Origin: JANYBV01 sp043763155
Lineage (GTDB): Bacteria > Pseudomonadota > Alphaproteobacteria > Rickettsiales > SXRF01
Length of the DNA stretch: 64,000 nt
Assembly (NCBI GenBank): GCA_043763155.1
Contig: JAYULW010000065.1
Location: forward strand, 1-64,000
Direction: 5' to 3'
Below, one piece after another: positions 15,979 to 25,200 of the stretch (within the stretch, counting starts at the first letter, position 1; each line of letters begins with the position of its first letter). The position numbers and the translations under genes are program-made. A model generated the notes under the pieces. That model had not been told where the DNA came from. It made no database searches and was given only the letters and a program-made list of their open reading frames with translations.

Positions 15979-17498
15979 GCGCGGGTTTGGGGCGCAACCG
16001 CGTAGGCGTTTTCAACCATCGTAGTCAGGAAATTTTTTGAGCGTTTGATGTCTGCGGTGGCGATGGGCGCGGCAAGTTTTGCAGGCGCGTTGTGCGGCAG
16101 GCTCATGTCCATGCCTTCGCTGTAGGCTTTGGCCACGTAATGCAGCACTTCCGGCGGCGGCTTATAGTCGGGATATTTGTCGATAAGCGCGTTCATTTTA
16201 TCGGCCACGGCCTTGAGCTCGGGCGGTGTGAGTTTTTCCTCGCGGAGCACGGCCATAAGCACGGCCATGCGGGTGGGGTCGTCGCGGAAGTCCACGTTAT
16301 GGGCGCGGAAGAACAGGTGCATTTCCTTGTGCTCGGGCAGCAGCTGGTCAACGCCGGTCTGGGTTTTCAGGTATTCGGCGGCTTCGTAATAGGGTTGCAG
16401 CTCGGGGTCTTTGCGCCAGTGTTTTTGCAGCTGCACCATGCGGTGCGGGCCAATGGGCTCGAAGGTGCCCCAATCAAGTAAGTACGGCAGGCGCACATGC
16501 GTGCCGTCGGGCTTGTTATATTCTAAAATGCCCACATTGTCGGGCTTGATTTCGTTGCCCTGGTCGCCGTACAGCACGCGCAGGCCGCTGCGCTCGGCGA
16601 TGTCGCGCAGCTTGGTGATGTCTTCGGAGCGCACTTTTTTCATGTCGAGGAAGGGCATGACACGCACCAGCATTTCGTCGCGGTTACCTTTAGCGAGCGT
16701 GTGGGCCTTGGGCGGAAGCATGGTGGGGTGGGGAATGTAATGATGGTTCGGTGTGCTCACCGTAATGAGCTGCTGGCGGTTTTGTTCGTCCGGCGTGGTG
16801 GCAAAGGCGATGCAGTGGGTGCCCTTGCCTTCGTAGGAAAGCCTGTTGAAGCCATAATCCTGGATGGTGGTGACGATGGCACGCGCTAAGCTTCCGGCCT
16901 CGCCGTGGCTGTCGTCGGCGCGCACCGCATCGACCGAATTGGTGCGGAAGGAATTGAACTTGTTGCGCTCCAGCAGGGGATTTGTGGGGTTTTTATAATA
17001 ATCGCACAGCTTGCTGACGTCGAAAAATTTGCCGCCTTGCGCTTTGTTTGCGGCAAGGTTTGAAAAATAATGCGCATGGCGGCTGTGGCCGCTGTCTTTG
17101 GCACTGTCGAGGGCGTGGTCGAGCAGCACGGCGGGGTCGTAATAGCTTTTGAAGCGCTTTTGCAGGTCGGCATCGGGCGAGTCGTTTAGCGCCTGCATGA
17201 CGGTGTTGAAATCGCCAATCCACATGCTACCGACGCGTTTGAAGGTGCCCGCGCCCACAAGCTCGGGGAGCCTTTCGTTCACCTGCGTTGAGGCTTCGGG
17301 CTGCTGCTGGTAGCTGCGGTAGGGCGGGTGGCGGATGGTGAAGCTGGCGCGGCTTAAATCTTTGTCGCCGGGTGGCGAATAAAACGCCACATTCATGTTC
17401 AGCTCCATGTCCCAGAATTTATGCGTCATCACGGTGGCAATGTCATTGCCGAGGTGGTGGAGGGTGTTGGAGTCTTTGATGGGCAGCAGTTTTGTCAT
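15975..17498 (-). CDS. Unknown 507-residue protein with kinase-like motifs
   Basis: I do not recognise the family. The protein is soluble, rich in His, Pro and Tyr, without signal peptide. Residues 218-350 look like a protein-kinase-like fold. There is a glycine-rich turn (YEGKGTHCIAFA, 222-233), a beta strand with T-V-S-T (244-249), and a helix. Then come VLYGDQGNEIKPDNVGIL (308-325) and YLLDWGTFEP (339-348), which mimic the catalytic-loop 'xKPxN' and the DFG region. The usual catalytic Asp would be Glu316, and DFG reads DWG, so activity may be lost or changed. It stands alone, with 140 bases before amt on the left side of a terminator. Kinase relationship is inference. Confidence 0.6.
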   Translation of the reverse strand: MTKLLPIKDSNTLHHLGNDIATVMTHKFWDMELNMNVAFYSPPGDKDLSRASFTIRHPPYRSYQQQPEASTQVNERLPELVGAGTFKRVGSMWIGDFNTVMQALNDSPDADLQKRFKSYYDPAVLLDHALDSAKDSGHSRHAHYFSNLAANKAQGGKFFDVSKLCDYYKNPTNPLLERNKFNSFRTNSVDAVRADDSHGEAGSLARAIVTTIQDYGFNRLSYEGKGTHCIAFATTPDEQNRQQLITVSTPNHHYIPHPTMLPPKAHTLAKGNRDEMLVRVMPFLDMKKVRSEDITKLRDIAERSGLRVLYGDQGNEIKPDNVGILEYNKPDGTHVRLPYLLDWGTFEPIGPHRMVQLQKHWRKDPELQPYYEAAEYLKTQTGVDQLLPEHKEMHLFFRAHNVDFRDDPTRMAVLMAVLREEKLTPPELKAVADKMNALIDKYPDYKPPPEVLHYVAKAYSEGMDMSLPHNAPAKLAAPIATADIKRSKNFLTTMVENAYAVAPQTRA

Positions 17499-17587
17499 GT
17501 ATTACGCGCGGGTTGTTAAGCCTACATGATAGCGCGCAAGGGCTAATTATTGATTAATTTTAACCAATTGGGGCGGTTTTTTGGCAT

Positions 17588-17627
17588 AAAAAAAGGCCGC
17601 TGAGGTTGCCCCCAGCGGCCATTTTTC
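17588..17627 (-). terminator. Rho-independent terminator, read from amt
   Basis: An 8-bp perfect stem GGCCGCTG/CAGCGGCC (17595-17602 with 17613-17620) closes a 10-base loop. On the minus strand it is followed by seven T residues, about 16 bases past the amt stop codon. On the plus strand it is followed by ATTTTT, so it may work in both directions. It separates amt from the unknown gene at 15975-17498, and is the clearest terminator in the window. Confidence 0.9.
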
Positions 17628-17642
17628 CTAGGTTTTTCGCGG

Positions 17643-18989
17643 CTAGTGGAGTTTTTCGCCGTGAATTGCGAGGTCGAGGCCCGCATGTTCGGTGGCTTCA
17701 TCCACGCGCAGGCCCACGATCACATCAATGAACTTCAAGATGAGGTAGGACATGATTGCGCCGTAAACGATGGTGACTGTCACGCCTTCGCACTGGGCGA
17801 GGAACTGCGTGAGGCTGCCGTCGGTGCCGCCGATTTCCTTCACTGCGAAGATGCCCGTGAGCAATGCGCCCACGATGCCGCCCACGCAATGCACGCCGAA
17901 CACGTCGAGCGAATCGTCGAAGCCGAACTTGAACTTCAGGCCACATGCCCAGAAGCACACCACACCGGAGAAGATGCCGATGAACATGGCACCGCCGACG
18001 CCAACGAAGCCCGAAGCCGGGGTGATGGCGACGAGGCCCGCAACCGCACCGGAGATGATGCCGATGACGCTTGGCTTGCCACGGGTGATCCATTCAACAC
18101 TCATCCACGAAAGCGACGCGAGGGCAGCGGCGATGTGGGTGACGAGCATGGCCATACCGGCGTTGCCGTTGGCTGCGACCGCAGAACCCGCATTGAAGCC
18201 GAACCAGCCTACCCAGAGGAGGGATGCGCCGATGACGCTCAGTACGATGTTATACGGGGGCGCCATTTCATTCACACCGAAACCTTTGCGCTTGCCCAGC
18301 ATGAGTGCCGCCATGAGGCCTGCGATACCTGCGTTGATATGCACGACCGTGCCGCCAGCATAATCAAGCGTGGTGCCGAAGCCAAAGAGGCCCTTATAGT
18401 CGGTGAGGCCCACGCCGCCCAGCATGCCGCCGGGACCCCATACCCAATGCGCTACCGGCACATACACAAGTGCGAACCAGATGGCGATGAAGAGGATGGT
18501 GGCGGAAAAATGGATACGGGTTGCGACCGAGCCGAAGATCAGGGCGCAGGTGATGATGCCGAAGGTGGCCTGGAACATGATGAACACGGTTTCAGGGATG
18601 AGTGCAGGCGCGGTGCCGCTGGTGCTGGCGATGCCTACGCCGCCGAGCATCATTTTGGTCAGGCCGCCTACGAAACCGGAGCCGTCGGTGAAGATCATGG
18701 AGTAGCCGAAGATAACCCACAGGAGTGTAACCAGCGTGGTGGCCACGAAGCTTTGCATCAGGGTTGCGAGCACGCTTTCCTTATGTACCATGCCGCCGTA
18801 GAACAGCGCGAGGCCGGGCAGCGTCATCATGAGTACAAGGAGGGTGGAAACCAGCATCCACGCGGTGGAGCCGGTGTCTATGGCGGGAGCCGCAGCGGGG
18901 GCCGTTTGCGCGAAGGCCGCATCTTGCGTCAGGAAGTATGCGAGGGCAAAAAGGCCCAGCATACATAGCATATGGGTGATTTTATTCAC
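17643..18989 (-). CDS. amt: Ammonium transporter Amt
   Basis: The 448-residue protein has a cleavable signal peptide (about residues 1-28, AFAQ|TAP) and eleven predicted helices. The family segments are GTVVHINAGIAGL and DVFGVHCVGG, whose two His residues form the twin-His pore that moves ammonium. It probably supplies nitrogen under limitation. The GTG start at 18989 follows an AGGGA ribosome site by 7 bases. A PII gene (glnK), usually paired with amtB, is not adjacent on either side, so control by PII must come from elsewhere or be absent. Upstream DNA carries two copies of a TATTGTC[A/G]TG element. Confidence 0.95.
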   Translation of the reverse strand: MNKITHMLCMLGLFALAYFLTQDAAFAQTAPAAAPAIDTGSTAWMLVSTLLVLMMTLPGLALFYGGMVHKESVLATLMQSFVATTLVTLLWVIFGYSMIFTDGSGFVGGLTKMMLGGVGIASTSGTAPALIPETVFIMFQATFGIITCALIFGSVATRIHFSATILFIAIWFALVYVPVAHWVWGPGGMLGGVGLTDYKGLFGFGTTLDYAGGTVVHINAGIAGLMAALMLGKRKGFGVNEMAPPYNIVLSVIGASLLWVGWFGFNAGSAVAANGNAGMAMLVTHIAAALASLSWMSVEWITRGKPSVIGIISGAVAGLVAITPASGFVGVGGAMFIGIFSGVVCFWACGLKFKFGFDDSLDVFGVHCVGGIVGALLTGIFAVKEIGGTDGSLTQFLAQCEGVTVTIVYGAIMSYLILKFIDVIVGLRVDEATEHAGLDLAIHGEKLH

Positions 18990-19044
18990 GACAGTATCCC
19001 TAGGTAATTAACGTTAAATCCACAACATCCGGCGATTTTATTAC

Positions 19045-19098
19045 TTTTTTTATTGTCGTGTAACGTACCTGCGAGGGTCTTATTTTTTTATTGTCATG
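19045..19098. promoter_or_regulatory. Direct repeat upstream of amt
   Basis: Two 16-base copies of TTTTTTTATTGTC[G/A]TG sit at 19045-19060 and 19083-19098, 38 bases apart start to start. They lie 56-109 bases upstream of the amt start. The same TATTGTCATG core is one arm of the inverted repeat upstream of rpoN. I see no good sigma-54 -24/-12 promoter here. The repeat might be paired binding sites for a regulator. That is inference. Confidence 0.4.
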
Positions 19099-19110
19099 CT
19101 TAAGCAAAAT

Positions 19111-20427
19111 TCAGGGCATTGTATCGTTGTTTTCGGAAATGACAAATGCTTTGGTGAAGTAGTTTAAAGCGTAGCGGCGGGCGCAGTAAATGGGCAGTTT
19201 CATGGCATAGGCCCAGACGACCTCTTTATCATGGGTCACTTCATAGAGCCTGCCTTGCCTGCTGCTGGCAATTAACACATTGCCGTTGGGCTGCATTTCG
19301 TAGCTGCCGTTCCAGTCGGTGTAGAATTGCGCCTTGCCCTTGCCCATGTAGCCCCACGGGGTGGTGCCGTCGGCGGGGTCAACCTCCAGCAGGCGCGAGC
19401 GTTCGGAGCGGCCTTCATTGATGAGGCCGTTATTGTCGAACAGCATGATGTGGCCGTTGGGCAGGAAGCGGGCGTGGTGCTGGCCGCGCCATATGCCGTG
19501 CATCACCCATTTGACCTTGCGGGTCTGGGGGGAGACCACAAAAATCATGTTATAATTGCGCGAGGACACCAGCAGGTCGCCCACTTCGAACATGGGGAAT
19601 TTGTCGGCGATGGCTGGCTCCAGCGGCATGATGGAGTTGGTGTGGATGTAATCGAACGTGTTGTCATCGCGCACCACTTCGCGCTTCAGCTCGTCTTCAT
19701 ATTTGGTGCCGATGAAGGCGTCGAGCAGCGGAATATTATCCAGCTCCTGCCCGTCGGGCGAGAGGATGTTGATATAGTCGGTGAGCAAGGGATATTGCAG
19801 GTCTTCTAGGCCTTTGATGGGGGCGTCGGTCATTTTCTGGGTCAGGGTGTAGAGCTTGCCATCATCTGCCACATATACATCGTGGTGCGCGTTTTTGGAG
19901 TAAGTCCATAGCACGTTGGAGTCTTTGTCCATTTTGGCGATGCCGTAACCGTAGGGTGTGTCGCCCACCGCGTGGTAGACCACCAGCGTGTCGCCATTGG
20001 GGTACGCATAGGCGGAAACGCAGTTGATTGAAGCGTCGGGCACTGGCTCTGCGACATGCTCGGGCTTGGGCCAGGCTTTATGGTAGTGCAGTTTCCACTC
20101 GTGGACGAGTTTCCCCTCCTGATCAATCAGGAAAAGGTTGGACTGCTCGCCGCAGACCAATGTGTAGCCCGCTTGCATTCTTGCGCTGTTGACGACGTTG
20201 ACGCGGGCGCTGTTTGAGAGGTCTGTGGCTACGAAATGTTTTTGGTTGCGGGCTGCCTTGATGGCGGCTTCTTTTTCGTTTTCAGCTTTATAGGCTTTGG
20301 AGGCGTCGGTGTAATAGGTGCTGGGCCAAAGGCCTAGCACACGGTCCATGATGCCTGCGCTGAAAATAAGGAATACGATTGCGAACCGGAACCCGAAGCG
20401 GATGATGCGGTCGGTTCTGCTTAGCAC
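19111..20427 (-). CDS. Arylsulfotransferase-family beta-propeller protein
   Basis: The 438-residue protein has an N-terminal membrane anchor (residues 10-32) and a repeated beta-sheet region. That region has the ASST-family pattern HHDVYVADDGKLYTL, DYIHTNSI and QHHARFLPNGHIMLFDNNG, with conserved His residues. In characterised ASST enzymes a His carries the sulfate taken from aryl sulfates to other phenols. Here the anchored domain would sit in the periplasm. The active-site His set is not fully checkable by eye, so a sulfur function is inferred. The GTG start shares one base with the metC stop (TAGTG), so the two genes are coupled. The 3' end lies about 120 bases from amt. Confidence 0.65.
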   Translation of the reverse strand: MLSRTDRIIRFGFRFAIVFLIFSAGIMDRVLGLWPSTYYTDASKAYKAENEKEAAIKAARNQKHFVATDLSNSARVNVVNSARMQAGYTLVCGEQSNLFLIDQEGKLVHEWKLHYHKAWPKPEHVAEPVPDASINCVSAYAYPNGDTLVVYHAVGDTPYGYGIAKMDKDSNVLWTYSKNAHHDVYVADDGKLYTLTQKMTDAPIKGLEDLQYPLLTDYINILSPDGQELDNIPLLDAFIGTKYEDELKREVVRDDNTFDYIHTNSIMPLEPAIADKFPMFEVGDLLVSSRNYNMIFVVSPQTRKVKWVMHGIWRGQHHARFLPNGHIMLFDNNGLINEGRSERSRLLEVDPADGTTPWGYMGKGKAQFYTDWNGSYEMQPNGNVLIASSRQGRLYEVTHDKEVVWAYAMKLPIYCARRYALNYFTKAFVISENNDTMP

Positions 20428-21596
20428 TATTTCGCGCCCAGGCGTTTGAAGCCCTGCTCCAGGTCGGCGATCAGGTCGTCGGTGTGTTCCAGGCCGATAT
20501 GCAGGCGCAGAATGGTGCCTTCATAGGCGAATTTGGAGACGGTGCGCACATGTTTCAGGTTTACGGGCGTGATCAGGCTTTCGTAGCCGCCCCAGCTGTA
20601 GCCCATGCCGAAATGATGCAGGCCATCGAGCATGGATGCCAGTTTGTCGTGCGGGGCTTTTTCTTTCAACACCACGGCAAACAGGCCGCATGCGCCCGTG
20701 AAATCGCGTTTCCAGATGTCGTGGCCGGGGGCGCCGGGGAGCGCGGGGTATAGCACTTCGCGTACTTCCGGGCGGGCTTTGAGCCATGCGGCAACGATGA
20801 GGGCGTTTTCCTGATGTTGCTTCAGGCGCACGGCCATGGTGCGCAGGCCGCGATGCGCGAGATAGGCACTGTCGGGGCTGGCGCAGGCGCCGGTGTTTTT
20901 GTAGGAGTTCAGCAGCGCTTTATAATGTGCTTTTTTGCTGGTGATGCAGCCCATGACCAGATCGGAATGGCCACTGACATATTTGGTGCAGGAGGTGATG
21001 GAAACGTCCATGCCGAGGGCGAAAGCATCATAGTAAATATGCGCGCCCCAGGTATTGTCGCCCATCAGCAGGATGCCTTTGGCTTTTGCGACTTTGGCGA
21101 TGGCGGGAATATCCTGCATTTCCATGGTGAGCGAGCCGGGAGATTCCACGAAAATGATTTTCGTGTTCGACTTGATGAGCGCTTCGAGGCCTGCGGCGCT
21201 TAAGGCGGGGTCGTAATAGGTGGTTTCCACGCCGAAGCGCTTCAGCTCGTTGTCGCAGTAGCGGCGGGTTGCGCCGTAGGTGTTGTCCACCATCAGCAGG
21301 TGGTCGCCGGATTTCAGGAATGCGCTGAGGGCCACTACGATTGCAGCAAGGCCGGAGGATGTGATGATGGCGTGGTCGGCGCCTTCGAGCGCGGCAAGCG
21401 CTTCTTCGAGTTCGGTGGTGGTGCGCGTGCCGTAGCGGCCATAAATGGGGTCGGTGGCGGTGCCGTTGTCGGCGGCTTCAAAGGCTGCGAGGTTCGGGAA
21501 CAAAATGGTGGAGCCGCGATAGACGGGCGTGTTTACCACTCCGCGATGGTCTTCGGGGTTGCAGCCAAGCGATGCTAGCAGGGTTTCTTTACGCAT
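20427..21596 (-). CDS. metC: Cystathionine beta-lyase, PLP transsulfuration family
   Basis: The 389-residue protein belongs to the Cys/Met PLP family. K205 in SITSCTKYVSGHSD binds PLP. The substrate-cofactor segment YGRYGTRTT and the ESPGSLTMEMQDI block are typical of beta-lyase members. Cystathionine beta-lyase makes homocysteine for methionine. Related family enzymes (gamma-lyase, gamma-synthase) cannot be fully excluded, although SPGSLTME favours the beta-lyase. It is coupled to the arylsulfotransferase-like gene downstream. Both relate to sulfur, but a functional link is inference. Confidence 0.88.
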   Translation of the reverse strand: MRKETLLASLGCNPEDHRGVVNTPVYRGSTILFPNLAAFEAADNGTATDPIYGRYGTRTTTELEEALAALEGADHAIITSSGLAAIVVALSAFLKSGDHLLMVDNTYGATRRYCDNELKRFGVETTYYDPALSAAGLEALIKSNTKIIFVESPGSLTMEMQDIPAIAKVAKAKGILLMGDNTWGAHIYYDAFALGMDVSITSCTKYVSGHSDLVMGCITSKKAHYKALLNSYKNTGACASPDSAYLAHRGLRTMAVRLKQHQENALIVAAWLKARPEVREVLYPALPGAPGHDIWKRDFTGACGLFAVVLKEKAPHDKLASMLDGLHHFGMGYSWGGYESLITPVNLKHVRTVSKFAYEGTILRLHIGLEHTDDLIADLEQGFKRLGAK

Positions 21597-21663
21597 TTTG
21601 TTTTCTACATGGACTTTCTGTTGATTATCTTTGGGACCTTAAACCGCTACCGTACATAGTCAA

Positions 21664-22107
21664 TCAAAAAGCCCGGAAAGACAAACCCACAATCACGTTC
21701 AACAGCCCTTTTTTCTCGTTGCCGAAAGGAAGATAGCAGGCGCGGTATTTTACCATCTGGCCCGCGTCGTTCAGGAAAAATCCGCCGTCTTCGGCAGGTT
21801 CGGGCTTTGCCACCAGCGCTTGCAGCTGCTTGTAAACGCCCGTGCCGGGAAACGCGATATTGTTGCCTTCAACAATCTGGCCGCAGATGTCTTTGCCGTA
21901 GCTTTTAATGATGATGTCGCCCATGAATTCAAACTTGAAAATGGCCCCTTTGCGGGTGTCTACCGAAAGCATCATGCACTGGTGCCACAAATCTTCCACC
22001 ACGCCTGTGTTAAAATGCTCAATTTGCGGCATTTTCATGTCTTTTCTGATCAGCTGCCAATAGTTCAAAAGGCGATGGGTCAGGCGTTGTTCGTTTGCAG
22101 CACTCAT
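21664..22107 (-). CDS. PAS_5-family protein
   Basis: This 147-residue protein matches the alphaproteobacterial PAS_5 (DUF1488-like size class, PF07310 type) pattern. The N-terminus is a helix with HRLLNYWQLIRK. It is followed by a sheet with KFEFMGDIIIKSYGKDICGQ and a C-terminal strand pair (KYRACYLPFGNEKKGLLNVIVGLSF). These are single-domain PAS sensors of unknown signal, often linked to envelope or cell-cycle genes. No output domain is present. It is divergent from ileS, with about 135 bases between starts. Confidence in the PAS fold is moderate. Confidence 0.65.
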   Translation of the reverse strand: MSAANEQRLTHRLLNYWQLIRKDMKMPQIEHFNTGVVEDLWHQCMMLSVDTRKGAIFKFEFMGDIIIKSYGKDICGQIVEGNNIAFPGTGVYKQLQALVAKPEPAEDGGFFLNDAGQMVKYRACYLPFGNEKKGLLNVIVGLSFRAF

Positions 22108-22244
22108 GGAATTTCCTTAAAAACGGTAAGGGGCGTTGTTTTTAGCGCGGTTGGCCTTGCAAGCGGGGGGCAAAAGCGATAAGAACTATAGTCTTACAAA
22201 GACACATTAAAATATCATTAAGCAGAAATCGGTTCTTTCAATAT

Positions 22245-25200
22245 ATGTCAAAAGGTTATTATCCTGAAGTCAATCCAAATCCGGATTTTGCGGCCCTTGA
22301 AGAATCGGTTTTAGCGTATTGGGAAAAAGAAAAGCTGTTTGCCAAGTCGGTTGCAAACCGCCCGGCCAAGGAAGACGGCCACTCCAACGAATATATTTTC
22401 TATGACGGCCCGCCATTCGCCAACGGCCTGCCGCATTACGGCCATTTGCTCACCGGCTTCGTAAAAGACGTGTTTGCGCGCTATGCCACCATGAAGGGCA
22501 AGCGCGTGGAGCGCCGCTTCGGCTGGGACTGCCACGGTTTGCCAGCCGAAATGGGCAGCGAAAAGCAGCTCGGCATTTCAGGCCGCAACGCCATCATCAA
22601 TTACGGCATCGGCAAGTTCAACGAGTATTGCCGCACGAGCGTGATGCAATACACGCATGAATGGGAAACGTATGTAACCCGCCAAGCCCGCTGGGTAGAT
22701 TTCAAAGGCGACTACAAGACCATGGACAAGAATTTCATGGAAAGCGTGCTGTGGGCCTTCAAGCAAATCTACGACAAAGGCTGGGTGTACGAAGCCTATC
22801 GCGTGATGCCATATTCATGGGCTGCGGAAACGCCGCTGTCGAATTTTGAGACCAAGCTAGATAACAGCTATCGTGAGCGTGAAGATAAATCCGCGACGGT
22901 GGCATTTACGCTTAAAGAAAAGCCCAAAGGCGCGCCTGATGCGAGCGCATACAAGATTCTGGCATGGACGACTACGCCATGGACGCTGCCTTCCAACCTC
23001 GCGCTGGCTGTAGGTGACAAGGTTGAATACAACGCAATGGTTAATGAAGCAGATAATGTTTGCTATATTTTTTCTGCTAAAGCCTATGAAAGCCTAAAAA
23101 AAGACTTAGGTGTGCGCATGCTCAAAGCACCCGAAGAAACAACAAAACGTCCATTAGCCCTTCTAAATTCGGATGCCTTTGTAGGGCTTTCGTATGAGCC
23201 ACTCTTCCCCTATTTCGCAAACCATCAGCCGGGTACGGCGTTTAAGATTCTTGATGGTTCAGCATTTGTTACTGATAGCGACGGTACGGGTATCGTGCAT
23301 ATGGCGCCGGGGTTTGGTGAGGATGACCAACGGGTTTGTGAAAAGAATGGCATTAAAACTTTGGTGCCGGTGGATGGGCAGGGGAAATATACGGATGCGA
23401 TTTATGATTTGCCGGATTTGTCGCTGAAGGGGTTGAATGTTATTGCGCAGACTGAGGGTCAGCGGGCGGATGAGCCGTATAAGCCGGAGCAGGTGAAGAA
23501 ATTTGGGCTGGCGAATTTACGGATTATTTCGTGGTTGAAGGAGCATGGAAAGCTCATCAAGCAGGAAGAGTTTAAGCATAACTATCCGCATTGCTGGCGG
23601 ACGGATACACCCCTGATTTATCGGGCGATGCCTTCGTGGTATGTGGAGGTTACGAAATTCCGCGATAGGGCGGTGGAGCTGAATAAGCAGATTAACTGGA
23701 TTCCTTCGCATGTGCGTGACGGGCAGATGGGGCATATGCTTGCCACCGCGCCCGACTGGAGCATTTCGCGCAACCGTTTCTGGGGCACGCCAATTCCGGT
23801 GTGGCGCAGCAAGTCGGGCAAGATTATCGTAATTGGCAGCATTGCGGAGCTTGAGGAATTGAGCGGGCAGAAGGTTGTTGATTTGCATCGTCCGTATATT
23901 GACGACATCATTATCACGAAAGATGGCGAAGACTATAAACGCGTGGAAGACGTGTTTGACTGCTGGTTTGAGTCGGGTTCCATGCCGTTTGCGCAGGTGC
24001 ATTACCCGTTTGAGAACAAGGAATGGTTCGAGCATCATTTCCCGGCCGATTTCATTACCGAATATGTGGGGCAGACGCGCGGGTGGTTTAACACGCTGAT
24101 TATGCTTTCCACGGCGTTGTTTGACAAAATTCCGTTTAAGAACTGCATCTGCCACGGCGTGGTTCTGGATGCGGAAACGGGGCTGAAATACTCCAAGCGC
24201 CTGAAGAATTACAAAGACCCGCTGGAAGTTATCAACGTGTTTGGCGCGGACGCGCTGCGCTGGATGATGATTGCGTCACCCGTGATGCGCGGGCAGGATT
24301 TGATGGTTGACCCCGATGGTAAGTTTATCCGCGACGTGGTGCGGCTTGCGATTAAGCCGATTTGGAATGCGTATAATTTCTTCTGCCTTTATGCGAATGC
24401 GGACGGGATTAAGGCGAAGCTCGCTACCGACTCGCAGGATGTGATGGACAGGTATATCCTTGCGAAATGCAAGCAGGCGGTGGAGCAGATTAAGGCTTCG
24501 CTGGATGCGTATGACACGCCTTCGGCTTGCGATGCGCTGTCGCAGTTTTTTGATACGCTGAATAACTGGTATATCCGCCGCAGCAAGGAACGCTTCTGGA
24601 AAACGGAGCTGGATGCCGATAAGCAGGCGGCGTATGACACGCTGTACACGGTGATTAGCACCATGGCGCGGGCCGCAGCCCCTCTCCTGCCCCTGACGCT
24701 CGAAGAAATCTACACCAAGCTCACGGGCGAGGCTTCGGTGCATTTGGCCGATTTCCCGGAAATGGCGATTGTGAATGTGGATGACACCAATTTAATCGTG
24801 CAGATGGACAGGGTGCGCGACATTTGCGCGACCGCCTTGGGCGTGCGCAACAACACGCAAATCCGTGTGCGCCAACCGCTGAAAACACTGACGCTTGCGG
24901 CGACCCAATCGGTTGCGGCGATGGATGCGACCATTTCGGGCATTATCCGTGATGAGGTGAATGTGAAGGAAATCCAAACCTCGGCGGTGTTTTCGGATTA
25001 TGCGACCTTGAAGCTTGCGATTAATTCTGCGGTGCTGGGTAAGCGGTTGCCAGAGAAGATGAAGCAGATTCTGCCCGCCTCGAAAAAGGGCGAGTGGAAG
25101 CAGGTGGACGGCGGGTTGGAGATTGCGGGCGAGCGATTGCTGGCGGGAGAATATACGCTGCAGCTGGAGCCGAAGCCGGAGTATAAAGACCGGGCGCAGG

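Noticed and set aside
17646..18968. A 440-codon open frame on the plus strand opposite amt
   Set aside because: Composition is His/Glu/Ala biased and it mirrors the amt gene with all family motifs on the other strand. Not a real gene.
19005..19020. CtrA-like TTAA repeat near the amt start (TTAACGTTAA)
   Set aside because: The spacing between TTAA half-sites is 2 bases instead of the 7 needed for a CtrA site, so no claim is made.
18990..19110. Sigma-54 -24/-12 promoter upstream of amt
   Set aside because: I looked for a GG-N10-GC pattern with TGGCAC and TTGC elements and found none with acceptable matches.
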